A stretch of DNA of 64,000 bases from Bipolaris cookei. Its lineage: Eukaryota; Ascomycota; Dothideomycetes; Pleosporales; Pleosporaceae. How positions within the stretch are numbered: the first letter of the stretch is position 1; each line of letters opens with the position of its first letter. Where the stretch lies: positions 1-64,000 of the forward strand of contig NRSV01000075.1 in NCBI GenBank assembly GCA_002286855.1. The letters are read 5' to 3'. A program made the position numbers and the translations under genes. Shown here piece by piece: positions 46,635-60,300 of this stretch. The notes beneath the pieces were generated by a model. That model did not search any database. It was not told the origin of the DNA and saw only the letters and a list, made by a program, of their open reading frames with translations.

Positions 46635-48310
46635 ATGAATTTATCACTAATCTTATTTACAATTGGAATTTTAGGTTTTGTTTTAAACAGAAAAAACATA
46701 ATTTTAATGCTTATTTCAATAGAAATAATGCTATTAGCTATTACATTCTTAGTATTGGTTAGTTCACTTAGCTTTGATGATATATTAGGTCAAACGTATG
46801 CTATTTATATTATTGCCATAGCCGGAGCAGAATCTGCGATAGGTTTAGGTATTTTAGTAGCTTTTTATAGATTTATCTCTTTTAAATCAATCCATCTATC
46901 CTTTAGTCAAGTTAAATCACCCATTAAAGCTCTTAATATCATTCCAAGTGGAATAAGAAATTATTCTACATCTAAACCCCTTAACTGTAAAAATTCTTTA
47001 GATCCATTATTTATAACTGGAATTTTGGATGCTGAAAGTCCCTTTCTAATTGCAATGCTAAAGAATTCTAGATATAAAACTGGATGAAATGTGCAGGCCA
47101 GAATTCAACTAAAGATGCATGAAAAAGATAGATCTTTATTATTGAAAATACAGGAATTTTTCGGAGGTATAGGACTTGTATCCAAACCCAATAATAATTC
47201 TACAGTGGAATTTAGGGTTCATTCTATTAAGGATATAACTAATGTAATTATACCGCACTTTGATAATTATCCCTTATTAACTAAAAAATATTCCGATTAT
47301 ATGCTTTTTAAAAAATGTTATTAATTTAATGTTAAAAAAACAGCATACTAATCTAGAGGGATTACAAAAAATAATTAATACAAGGGCATCTATGAATGGA
47401 GGTTTATCTGACCAATTAAAAAAGGCTTTTCCTGAAACTATTCCTGTTATAAGAAAGAGTAAATAACTATAATACACTTGTGCATTCTAAACCGTGAATA
47501 GCTGGATTTTCAACAGGAGAATCTAATTTTTTTATTGCTATTAATAAATCTAAGACAACAGACATATATATGCTTCATTACGTTTTTCTATTGCTCAAGA
47601 TTTAAGAGATGTAGATTTATTAGAGAGTTTTGTAGACTTCTTTAAATGCGGATATGTAGTTAGATATGAAAAGCGTTCAATAGCTGAGTTTGTAGTTACA
47701 AGAATTGATGATATAATTAACCATGTAATACCTTTTTTTGAAGAATATAGTATTGCAGGATCAAAGTACTCAAATTATTGTTCTTTTAAAATAGCTGCTT
47801 TTATGGTTAAAAATAAAGAACATTTAAAAGAAGATGGTCTGAAAGAAATCTTGTTATTAAAAAACAAAATGGGGATTACTACTAAAAATAATCATGGAGA
47901 TGATTAGGGGTTTGAGAGAAAATAGGTCAAAAAAGGTAGAGCAAACCTCTATCTAGTCTCATTAAGGCGAAATCTTCAAAATGCGGGGAAATCTTAAAGA
48001 CAAATCTACCAAATTAATCTAGTAATATGATTAATGGAACAGGTAATGACTCGTTGTATGGTAAAAACGGTTTGTATGAAGAAATGAAATAGATAATCCG
48101 CAGCTAAACATCAATATAGAAATATTGGTAAAAAGTTCATCGACTAAATGGAGATTGGTTTATAATTATATAATTATATTATTATTTGCTTAAGGTATAG
48201 TCAGGCATAATAGAAAAATTATGGTAATATCCTATCCTTCCTAAGGGAATACAATTCCTATGGAAAAAGGGAGAAAACGAAGAGGAAGTATTAGTATTGA
48301 ATTTAAATAA
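46635..48310 (+). CDS. nad4L: NADH dehydrogenase subunit 4L, two exons
   Basis: Exons 46635-46873 and 48280-48310 join within the Leu codon of FYR-L-RGSISIEF, giving 90 codons including the stop. NAD4L is a small three-helix membrane subunit of complex I. The protein contains AESAIGLGILVAFYR with the conserved Glu residues. The stop TAA (48308-48310) shares its last A with the ATG of nad5, the usual fungal arrangement that points to coupled translation. Confidence 0.95.
46874..47907 (+). pseudogene. Frameshifted LAGLIDADG gene in the nad4L intron
   Basis: The frame continues from exon 1 with motif ITGILDAESPFLI (about 47010). It breaks at 47310-47325, where an A-run has one extra base (the neighbouring frame continues NVINLMLKKQH..). 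A stop TAA follows at 47464. Motif two, IAGFSTGESNFFI, is at about 47500, and another break occurs in the ATATATAT run at about 47565, after which YASLRFSIAQDLRD continues to the end near 47907. So at least two frameshifts and one stop separate its domains. Confidence 0.85.
46874..48279 (+). mobile_element. Group I intron in nad4L
   Basis: The core lies downstream of the endonuclease remains: ATGCGGGGAAATCTTAAAG (47980), GATAATCCGCAGC (48092), AGTTCATCGACTAAATGGAG (48134) and AAGGTATAGTC (48192). The 3' border ...AAAACG|A is set by the frame of the tiny exon 2. Confidence 0.88.
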
Positions 48311-51300
48311 TGTATCTAGCTATAATAATCTTACCACTATTAGGATCAATAGCTTCTGGTTTTTTTGGTAGAAAAATCGGAGTATCAGGAGCACAAATAA
48401 TTACATGTACAGCTGTTGTTACTACAACAATATTGGCTGTTTTAGCTTTCTTTGAAGTTGGGTTAAATAATATACCTGTATCCATAGAGGTATTCAGATG
48501 AATTGATTCTGAATCATTAAATGTATCCTGAGGATTTCATTTTGATTCACTAACAGTTTGCTACGTGGCTATCTTAATAGAGATAGAAGCTGTGTTGGTT
48601 TGAATCCAACTGTATAAGAATATGTTTATTCTTTGAATAAGCAGGTTAGTTATGTCAGATAAGACTAAAAATAACCCTGCTTATCTTCCCTGTCCATTTA
48701 ATTCATATGGACTAAAAGGATTTAGATGTAAATACCCCTTTACGAGCACTTTCCCGAACCGTAAAAAAATTAATTATTCAACTATTAATAACATAAAGCA
48801 AACCGAACAGGAGATAGGTGCTATTAACCCTGAATTCCTGCAATGATTTGTAGGATTCACAGACGCTGAAGGAAGTTTTACCATTAATAGTCATTTAAAA
48901 AAAGATAAATTTACTATTTCTAGTTTTTCATTCATGTTTAAAATAGCATTACATAAAGATGACGAAAAGGTTTTAAGAGATATTAAAGACAGATTAAGAA
49001 TCGGAGGAGTTCGTATTTATAAAGATGAATGTATATTTAGTGTTACAGATAAAAAAGGTATTGCTTTATTAATTGATATCTTCGATAAATATAACTTAAA
49101 TACTTCCAAATATCTAGATTATTTAGATTTTAAGAAAGCTTTCCATTTTTATTCGAATAGATCTGAAGATTTAAATCCTTATATGATAAAAGATACAATT
49201 TTAGAATTAAAAAATAAAATGAATACTAGTCGTATAAATTTTGATAGACCAAATGATTCTGAAATCGTAATAACTAAAAGTTGACTGCTAGGGTTCGTTG
49301 AGGGAGATGGGTCTTTTTTTTTAAAAAGAGATAGTTTAACTCCTGTATTTACCATTGAAGTCTCCGGAGTACAACTACCGGTATTTGTGAAAATAAAGGA
49401 ATTCTTAGAAAATAATCTAGGTTTTGATTCATATTCCTTCTATAAACTAAAAAACTCCTCAACCATAGCAGTAGCTGAAGTAAAGGCTAGAAATGCTAAT
49501 AGCAAAAGTAGCGTAACACTTATTATAAAAAACATTAATGTTTTAAATAATTATTTGGTACCTTTTTTTGCGGATATGGAATTTTTAACTAAGAAAGGTA
49601 TAGATTTTAAGGATTTTAAAATAATTTGTAAAGCTATATACGATGGGGCACACAGAAAACAAGATATAAGAGCCTTAATATTAAAATTATCTAATACTAT
49701 GAATAATTTTAGATTGTCAACTTATAAAGGTATAGCTGTAGCTTTAACTCAAGAAGAAATAGAAAAACTATTAAATGCAGGATCTACAGTTGAACGTCTT
49801 TTAGATGGAAGAGTTATAGATCGTGACACTAAAAAAGTACTACCAAGACAAGTTTCTTGTATATATCAAATATGTGAACAAGATGGTGCGGTTTTATTGG
49901 CGAATTCTTTAACCGAAGCTGCTGCAATTGTAGGGTTATACCCTGACACTTTAAGTAAATACTTAGATAGTGAACAATTAAATGGGGAGTTCATAGAAAT
50001 TAAAAATCATAAAATTAAAAGAGTATGTGTTTTTTCTTAGATGTACTCCTAACTTCTTAATATAGCCCCTTTTGTAATTATTTATCTTTTGTAATTATTT
50101 ATCTTTATTTTTCTTTTTAGTCTCCTCAAAACAATATGACTAGCTGTCAATTAAAGTTGCATACTTAATGAGCGACGGTGGACTATTGTAAGGATATACA
50201 CAAATATACATCTAGCAGCCTTTATAATAGGGATAAGGAATAAACATACAGCCGTTGTATGAATATAATGGCTGTCTACCTATCATAGTTGAACTAATAT
50301 AAGGATATATTTTTATATTAACGAAGGAATATGAATAGCCGTGTAACTAAGTTAGTCAGGCTAGGTAGAATTAATAGGAATTGAGTAAGATTATTATCGA
50401 ACAATTCTATACTTATATAAATGGGTGAAAACGGTTAATAAGGATATACTTAAAGACCGTCGGCAGTAATAAATGTCGCTACAGACTGGTTCGCCGGGGT
50501 TAGGCTGAAATGTCTGTCCGAATGTACAGTCGGACCTTAGAACGAGTGCGAGATCGTAGGGAGGAAATATTTATCATAAAAAACACTACGCACAGTGGAT
50601 AGCCTTACCACAAAGGTAATAAACTCCTAAGTATCAAAAATACTCTTAATGTCTATTCCTCTGTATAGAGGTGACATTAAGGCCAGGTTAACTAAGGTTG
50701 TTCTATGCTTATTCCTGTTTTAATAGTTTCTTCTTTGGTGCATATCTATTCTATAGGATATATGAGTGAGGATCCTCGAGGTTACGTTGAGGGAAAACGT
50801 TTCTGTGGGGATAAACTGTCAAATTCCGGGGAACTCCTAAAGCTTAAGGTACCAAACTGTAGTTGAAAAATTATATGTGGCTGAAGTAATTACTCAGATA
50901 AGGTAACAACCCTTAAGATTTGTGAAAACAAAATGGACAATCGCGGATCTAAATCAGTTGTAGGATATTATTCTGCAACTGTAAAAGAGCAAAGAGTAGA
51001 CGGCAGTTGATCGGTTAAGTCAAGTTTAACTGATTTAAGGTGTATTCTAAAGAATTTTGAAAGAAAAAGTGGTATAAACCACGGCTTCAACCATCAAATA
51101 TGTTGAAGCTCACGTATTAAAATCCCGTCTAAGCAATTCTGTCTTGAACCTGTCTCTCCTATGCCTACTTTTTTGGGACATTTATATAAATGTCCCAAAG
51201 TTAGAGGTTGCGTATATTTAAGCTTATTAGGGGGCAAGTTAAAGGGTAAAGTAAATTATTCTACATTTACTTCGGTAAATCCTGGGGTTTGGTCTGGTTT

Positions 51301-54300
51301 AATAGATGGAGAAGGTTCTTTTTCTATATTCTTAGTTAAAGACGCAAAAAGAAAATTGGGTTGACGTGTTGAACCAAAATTTCAACTAGGTTTACACAGA
51401 AAAGATCATGATGTATTATCTCAGTTACAGCTTTTATTGGGTGGTGCTGGTGCCATCTATATAGTTCGGAAAGGAGAGTTTGTTAATTACATGATTAGCT
51501 CAATGGAAGATTTAAATAAACTTATTCTTCTTTTAGAAAAATATCCATTGTTAACTCAAAAATCCGTAGATTTCTTTTTTTTTAAACAGGTAATAAATTT
51601 AATTAATAATAAAGCTCATCTTACTGTTGAAGGTTTAAATCAAATAGTTAATCTAAAAGCATCTATGAATTTAGGTTTATCCGATAAATTAAAATTAGAG
51701 TTTCCTAGATATAGAGTAATTGATAGATCAGTCATTTATTGTGACAATCCAATTATAAACTCTTCTTGGCTTTCAGGTTTTGTTAGTGCTGAAGGAAACT
51801 TCGACGTTCGTACACCTAAAACAAATAATAAAACAGGTTATAGAGTTCAGTTAAGATTTAGAATAACCCAACACCTTAGAGATATTAAATTGATGGAAAA
51901 AATAGTTGACTATTTAGGTGGAGGTAAGATATATAAATATACTAACTCGGCTGTTCATTTAAGTATAGTCGATTTTTCCTTAATTACCGAGAGAATCATT
52001 CCTCTTTTTAAGGAAAATCCTTTAGTTGGTGTTAAATCTAAAGATTATCATGACTGATGTAAAATTCATCAACTAATGATTAATAATTCGCACCTAACGG
52101 TTGAAGGTATGAATTCTATACGAGAAATTAAATTAGGTATGAATAGCGGTAGAAGTTTGAGAGAGAGTAATGAGGAAGTAATCTTAGCTGGGTATAATAC
52201 ATCGGCTTCGCAGACGCTAAATAAATTTAAAGAATAAATATCTATTCTTTTAACTTATAATTTAACTTTAGTTTTTAGAATATATTTTCTTCCCAGACCA
52301 TTCCATAAGCAACCTGAGTTAGACAAATTGCATGACAAATTTAATAAGAAGCACAATCAAAGGTTCTTTAGCTATTTAAGCTTGTTCACATTTATGATGG
52401 TTATATTAGTTACAGCTAATAACTATTTATTAATGTTTGTTGGTTGAGAGGGTAGCCAAATAATATGCCCTAAATGGTTAATTGAATCAGACAATAGTAT
52501 TTTAAATTTTATGCTTATACATACTTGCAATCAAAAAAGATTTTTCTTTTCAAAAAAGTTAACTTCTTTTCAACGAATTGGCCCGCATAATATAAATGTA
52601 ATATCTTTAATCGTAGGATCTTTATTAAACAATTCATACATTGAAAAAAGAGTACAGGGCTTTAGAATTATATTTATAAAACATAATGACAATGTGGAAT
52701 ATTTAATGTGATTTCATTCAGTGTTATTTAATGCTGGGTATTGTAACAAAGAAAAGCCTAAATTAGATAAGTTTATAGGTAAACACAATAAAGTGTTTTT
52801 TATTTATAATTTCAAAAGTTATAGCTTTTCTAGCTTTAATTGATTATATGATATGTTTTATAGAGATAACGTGAAAATTATACCACATAATTTAGATGAA
52901 TATCTTACACCCTTAGCCTTGTCTACTTTATTCCTGTCAGCTGGAAGACCAGAAGAAAGGGGAGTAAAGCTACCTAAATCATGCGTTTTAGTAGAAGATC
53001 TCAAAGATCTATCACTCGTTTTGAAAAAAAAATATAACATAGATACAATTATTAATAATAGTAACCTTAATGACGGTAAGTATTCTAGTATTTCATTACA
53101 TATTAAGAATAGTTCTGTTTCTACTTTTTCTAAAATAATAAAGCCATATTTGTTACATTCACAATACCACTTATTAAAGAGGCCTATCCTAAAATTAACT
53201 TTTCCTGGTAGTAATGGTATTCATAATCATTCTTATATTCCTAAAAGAGATTTTTCAAATAAGAAAGATCTTTCCGATATAAAATATACCCTTAACTATA
53301 AAAGAGAGTATATCTTGAGCTTAGAGCAAAAAGAAGCTCTATTTCCTACACGCAATGAAAATTTACTTAACCCCTTTTTTGTATCGGGTTTCTGTGATGC
53401 TGAAGGTTGCTTTACTATTCCCCTGCGGGGAATCCCTTTAGGATTCCCTAAGGGGAATCCCGCAAGGGATTAGTGTCATTAAAAACAACTCGAATTTAGG
53501 ATGGACGGTTAAACAAAGGTCTTTTCAAATTAAATTGCATGAGAAAGATTTAGATTTATTAAAAAAAATTAAAAGTTATTTTGGTGTGGGTTATTTAAGT
53601 AAACCTGCATCCAATATGATTCAATATCGTGTTCAAGCCCTTAAAGATTTAAAAGTTATTTTCCAGCATTTCGATAAATATCCGCTAATTTCACAAAAAC
53701 AAGGTGATTATCTTTTATTTAAAAATGTTCTTGATTTAATTGAGAATAAAGAACATCTTACAATGGAAGGATTACGGAAAATTTTAGCTGTTAAAGCTTC
53801 AATGAATAATGGTCTATCGGATGTGTTGAAAGTCGCCTTTCCGGGAATTGTTCCAGTAAACCGAGATAAAATACCAATATCAGTTTCTTCTATTAACCCT
53901 TATTGATTAGCCGGATTTGTGGAAGGAGAAGGTTGTTTTTTAGTTAACATCAAAGCTTCTAAAACGACCTCTTTGAAGAAGGCTGTACAATTAAAATTTA
54001 AAATATGTCAACATAAACGTGATGAACAATTATTGATAAATATAGTCGACTTCTTAGGTTTCGGACGTATTTATAAAGTTAATGAGGCGGGTATTGAAAT
54101 CTTAGTTACCAAGTTTACGGATATAATTAATCTTCTTACACTATTTAAAGAGTATCCTTTACAAGGAGCTAAATCCAAAGATTGGTTGGATTTTTGCACA
54201 ATAGTTGAATTGATGCAGAATAAGGCTCATTTAAGTGCATCTGGTTTAGATCAAATATGTAAAATCAAAGCTGGCATGAATACAGGTAGAGAATTACTTT

Positions 54301-57300
54301 AATAAATTTTCCCTCTATTTGCTTATAGTAAGACAATATTTAGTAGGGTGGATGGGAAAGGTAACTAATCTTGTTTATTGTTGGTATCGGTATAATTTTT
54401 GGAGACGGATTCTTAGATAGAGTTAAACCTAGTCATAATACAAGACTACGTATAGAGCAATCATATCCTGAAAAGGAGAGATATTTAAGAAGTTTATATG
54501 AATTACTTGAACCCATTACTACTATGAGTCCTACAATTTTAACAAGGAAAGATAAACGTAGAGGTACTACGACTCAATCTCTTTATTTTAGGACTTTAGC
54601 TATGCCTTGTTTAAATGATTATTATGATTTATTTTACAAGGAAAGAGTTAAAGTTATACCTAGAAACTTGAGTACGTTATTAACAGCTAGAGGGTTAGCT
54701 TACTGAATCATGGACGATGGGGGTAAATCAGTATATAACCAAACTATATTGCACACTAGATCTTTTATGCTTGAAAAGGTTAAATATCTTCAATCTGTTT
54801 TATCTGAAAACTTTGGTTTAGTTACCAGATTAGAAGAAAAGAAAAAAGATAAGTGAGTTATATATATCCCTGTAAGACAAGTGACTAAACTTAAAGATAT
54901 TGTAGGGCCTTATATGAACGAGAGTATGTTATATAAGATATAAAAATAAATATTATTTATGATAATTTTCCATAGTTAGTGATATTATATTTAGAAAATC
55001 AAAATAGTTTCATAAAACATGAAACCTGTATTATACAGGAGAATAAATAGATTAAAATTCTTAAGATAAAAATTGGAATTTTAGTGTCACTAGCTACATC
55101 ATTGAAAACGATCAAAGAGATTTTAAATAAATTTAAAAGATCGTCGGTTATATTTTGGATCGCTATCGACTAGTACAATGATGGGTACCTGAAATGGTGC
55201 TTAATGAATAGTCAGAATCTTTATATATAATATACTAGGGCTTTAAGTAAATCCTAATAGGTTTTAAAGTACAGGAGTTAATAAATTGATTATTTAGATA
55301 TCAATTTACGTAACTTAAGATTTGGTTGGGGTTTGTTCATATCTTTTAGTATGTTTCTGATTTACTAGAATAGCAGCAAATCAAAGTTCTCTTTCAGCAT
55401 TTTTAACTAACAGAGTAGGTGACTGTTTTTTAACTATAGGTATGTTTGCGATTTTATGAGCGTTTGGTAAGACAGAAAAAAGTAAAGTTTCTAAATGTGA
55501 GAATAGTTATGGTTGCGTTCCTAAAAAGAATAGATCTATTTATCACCATTCAATAAGAAAATATTCTACAAGTAAAGTATCAAGTAATTATTCACTTGGA
55601 CCCTACTTAGCTGGATTAATAGAAGGAGATGGGTACATTGGTGTTCAGAACCCAGACTCTAAAACTAATGTGATTTATAGACCAAAAATTCTTATTGCTT
55701 TTAATATTAATGATAAACCTTTAGCTGAAAAATTATCTGCTGAATTAGAAGTAGGTAAAGTTATTAATAGAGAAAAAGCAGGTCATGTCATATTACAAAT
55801 TTTAGCTAAAGAAGAAGTTTTAAAGATAATTCACTTAATAAATGGATACATGCGTACACCAAAAATAGAAGCTTTGCATAGAGCTATTTGTTGAATAAAT
55901 GAAAAAGATAGTACTACTATACCTTGTCTAGGTTTAGATTTATCCTCTTTAGATAGTAATAGTTGATTGGCAGGGTTTACAGACGCTGACGGTAATTTTG
56001 CTATAACAGTGTATGATAGAAAGAAAAATGGAGTCTTTTTAAGAACAAGTGTTCAAACTTTTTTTCGTATAGAAGTTAAAAAAAATTATTCTAGGGAAGT
56101 TGCTGAAAATAATGGAGGTGCTAGTTATTTTAATATTTTAACTAAAATATCTGCCTTTTTTACTGTTAATCTCTATACTAGAACTCGAGAAAGAGAAGAT
56201 AAAGTCTTTTATTCTTTTATGGCGGTGGCTCATAACTCCAGAAGCCATGAAATCGTTCGTAAATATTTCGATAACTTCCCACTACATTCTTCTAAGTATC
56301 TAGCATATAAAGACTGATGTATTGTTCAAGATCTTAATAAAGGAGGTCTAACTAAAGAGAAGTTGGATAAGATAAAAATTATAAAAAATAATTTTAATAG
56401 TAAAAGGAAACAATTTAATTTTTCACATTTAGATTCTTTACATTTTAAATAAATTGCCGTGGGCAGTAGTAATATTACCCTTATTATATAACTGTATCGC
56501 TGGAAACCCCTAAAGTCATTTTATAGGATATTGTGAAAACATCCTTTTTAGATGCGTACACAGACCATAAATATTAAAATGAATAGATCTTATTGTTTAA
56601 TAAGTGAAAATGGACAATCAGCAGGAAACATTAAATATATACATACTATATATCGAGGATCCTCAGAGACTGCGCGTTATACACCCTTTTTGTTTCTTTC
56701 GTTTTTTTTTTCGACGTAATTTAGATGAAATTACTATCCCTGCCAGGATGAGCCCATCGGGGCTAGAAAAAAAATAAGAAACTAAAGATATAGGGTGAAG
56801 ATACAGTCCAATTATAGCTGAAAAGCTATAAGTAAATTGAATTTAGATTATGCAACTGTATTCTCATTAGCTCCATACATGAATGAAAATGTTGTTACTA
56901 TTGTAGGTATATGTTTATTAATTGGAGCTATGGCTAAAAGTTCTCAAATAGGACTTCACGTATGACTACCTATGGCGATGGAGGGTTTGAATAGGGCCTT
57001 CCTTAAACTTCACTATATGCGGGAACATCCCGTTTTTATATTATGGTCCACTGTTTACTTTGTAAGCTTCGGAAAAATCCAGAATGAGGGACAATCCGCA
57101 GGAAACCGCATGAATAATTTGGGCTCTTCAGAGACTACACGTGAAGCAATTACATTAGATGATAAAAAAATTTTTGAATGGTGGTTAATAGGATTTGCTG
57201 AAGGAGATGGAGTATTTAGTGTAGACAAAAGAGGTTATTTAGTGTTTAAAGTAACACAATCTAGCGTAGATGCACAAGTACTATTCTACATTAAAAAAGA

Positions 57301-60300
57301 ATTAGGCTTTGGATCCGTAACAGTACAAAGCAAATTAAACAAAACTCATCAGTATAGAGTTAGAGATAAAGATAATCTTTTAAAAATAATAAAGATATTC
57401 AATGGTAACTTAATAACTAAAAATAAAAAATCTCAGTTTAAATCATGATTAGAAGCTTTTAATTTAAAATATAAAACGAATATTATACATATAGAATCAA
57501 ATGAAAAAGTAAATCTATGTAATGCATGATTATCTGGATTTACAGATGCAGAAGGATGTTTCACTAGTTCTGCCTATTTAAGTAAAACAGGTAAACATAT
57601 AGTTACTGTAAGATACGTAATCTCTCAAAAAGATGATGTGGAATTTAGTAAACTCCTTTCTAACCTAATAGATGGTTATGTAACACATATAAAAAGCTAT
57701 GATGGTTATAATACTGTAGTTAATTTTGGTAAACTTAATAAAATATTAAATTATTTACACAATTATCCTCTTAAAACTAAAAAACATGTTTCATACTTGA
57801 GATGGTTAAAAGTATATCATCTGGTTAAAGATAAAAAACATTTAACTGAATCAGGTATAGAAATCATAAAAGATAAAATTAAATTCATAAACAAATAATG
57901 TAATTGATGATATAGTCCGAACAACAACGTGAGTTGTTGAGTATTTGTGCCGTATTAGTGTAGACATTGATCTACATATAGCATAAATCAACCAATTTAC
58001 CTACACCTGGGGAGAATAAATCCTATCGTACAGCTAAATTTAATGGTAGTCGTTTTAATACTAATATTAGACAATACTCAACTATTCGGACAACAACAAC
58101 TTCCGGGACTAACTTATTGGACCCTTGGTTTATTACCGGGTTAACAGACGGAGACGGATCTTTATATATTACTATTCGTAAAGACCCCTCTTATCTATTA
58201 GGGTTTTCTGTAAGCCCAGAGTTTAAAATAGTTGCCGGAGTTAATACTCCTAACTTATTGTTATTAGAGGCTGTTCAAATGTTTTTCGGAGGAATTGGTT
58301 CTATAACATCACATAATAGTACATATTCCTATACAGTTCGAAATAAAAAAGATTTAAGAATAATCCATAACCATTTTATTAATTATCCCCTTCAAACAAC
58401 TAAAGATGTTCATTTCAAACTTTGAGCTCAAATCTTAAAAATGATTGAGAATAAGGAACATATAGTTAAATCCGGTTTATTAGAAATTCTTGCAGTTAAA
58501 TCCGTATTCCCTAATGGTTTAAGTGAAAGCTTGAAAACAGCCTTCCCTGAAGTTAAAGCCATAGAGAAACCTGAGTTTGTAGCCAGTTCTGATCCTTTAA
58601 ATGGACATTGAGTTGCTGGTTTCACACAAGCAGAGGGATCTTTTGGTTTAAGCTACTATAAAGCTCCGAAAATGGCTCTAGGGTTCACGGGACAAGCTAG
58701 TTTCCGTATAACTCAACATGAAAGAGATCTCTTAGTTTTAAACAGAATCTCAGACTTATTGGGTTGTGGTAGTGTTAGAAATACTAATACTTCTAGAAAG
58801 GAGTGAACCTTTAGTGTTACGAAAGGCTCAAGTTCTATAACCAGTTTCTTTAAAGATTACCCGGTTTATGGGGCTAAACAATTGGATTTCCAGGACTTTA
58901 ATAAAGGGGTACTAATCCTTAAAAATAAAGAACATTTAACAGCTGGAGGGTTGAAGAAATTAAAAATGTTGGTAGACAATATGAATTATAATCGAGTATT
59001 TTAAAACAATAACTTCCTAATTTAAAGATGTACGGTATGACAGCTCAAGGGGGTACCCCTTCCAGAGCTTTATTTATTCCGAAGGTAGGCTAATTTTGCC
59101 TACTCCAGTTAGTGCATTAATACACGCTGCCACTATGGTTACGGCGGGTGTATATCTATTAATGCGTTCATCTCCTTTAATAGAATATAGTTCAACAGTG
59201 CTAATGTTATGTTTATGATTAGGTGCAATTACAACAGTATTTAGTTCTCTAATTGGTTTATTCCAACAAGATATTAAAAAAGTTATTGCTTATTCTACAA
59301 TGAGCCAGCTTGGAATGATGGTTATAGCTGTAGGTTTATCTTCTTATAACGTGGCATTATTCCATTTAGTTAATCATGCGTTCTATAAAGCGCTTTTATT
59401 CTTAGGTGCTGGAGCAGTAATTCATGCTGTAGCTGATAATCAAGACTTTAGAAGATATGGTGGATTAAGACCATTTTTACCACTTACTTATTCAGTTATG
59501 CTTATAGCTTCTTTAAGTTTAGTAGCTTTCCCTGCAAAGTTATCTAGGAAATAACTAATAATAGGGGATAAATTGTCAAATTTCGGGGAACTCCTAAAGC
59601 CTCTTATACCAAACCATATATGAAAATATATGAGTGGCTGAACTAATTACTCAGGTAAGGTAACAAGTAAGAGGATATCTTGAAAAAGGAATGGATAATC
59701 GCGGATCTAAATCAGATAGTATTATATCTGTAAAAGAGCAACGAGTATACGGCAGTTGGTTCATTGATTGTAGTAAATGAATTTAAGATGTACTCTAACG
59801 GGTTTCGAAAGAAATTATCCACTCGTAATCCTTACTAAATAATATATAGACAAGACAAATTAATTTCTGTTCCTAACAAGGGAGATAATGGTATAACCAA
59901 CCTTATTTACTTTTTATAAACTAAATCTTTTAGCGGATTATAAAAGCATTTAGCATATTTAGATCTTTACTTAGGTCTTATCTTATTAAGGAATATATCT
60001 CTTATTAAATAAGATATAAGAATGTAATACTTTTTTTTTTAGCCATAGATATTAATATCTTTAGTCGATTCCTACAAAAGACTTAACGCCGATAGGCAAC
60101 TACCTTTCGAAGGGTGATCATGCGTAGTTAGGCTAGCACTCTATGCGTAGGACGTTAATAGGGTTTTGGTACTGTAGGAAGAGATGTAAAACAGCTTGTC
60201 AAGTAGGGTACTTGGCCGGACCTAGTGGAGACACTAGTAATCCGAGAGATGAGCTTGGTAACTTAAAAAGTACCATGACCCATGTTTGGTAGAGACGAAC

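Larger units (their letters stand above)
52454..55324 (+). mobile_element. Group I intron nad5-i3 with three endonuclease ORFs
   Basis: It lies after GWEG and before VGVCSYLL. A decayed ID-like core is at 55105-55215 (AACGATCAAAGAG, AAGATCGTCGG, CTATCGACTAGTACAA, GAATAGTCAGAA), differing from the others at paired positions. The coding part holds two LAGLIDADG genes in sequence, the second cut by a GC hairpin, and a third gene downstream. Confidence 0.82.
56987..59098 (+). mobile_element. Intron region nad5-i5 with two endonuclease ORFs
   Basis: It lies between MAMEG and PTPVSAL. A complete core (probably IB) belongs to the first part: GACAATCCGCAGGAAACC (57090), CTCTTCAGAGACTACACG (57124) and GATGATATAGTCCGAAC (57907). 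After about 57990 a second endonuclease frame begins at TTACCTACACCT, which would encode L-PTP and mimics the start of exon 6 (CCTACTCCAGTT). I see no second full ribozyme core after it. Confidence 0.8.
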
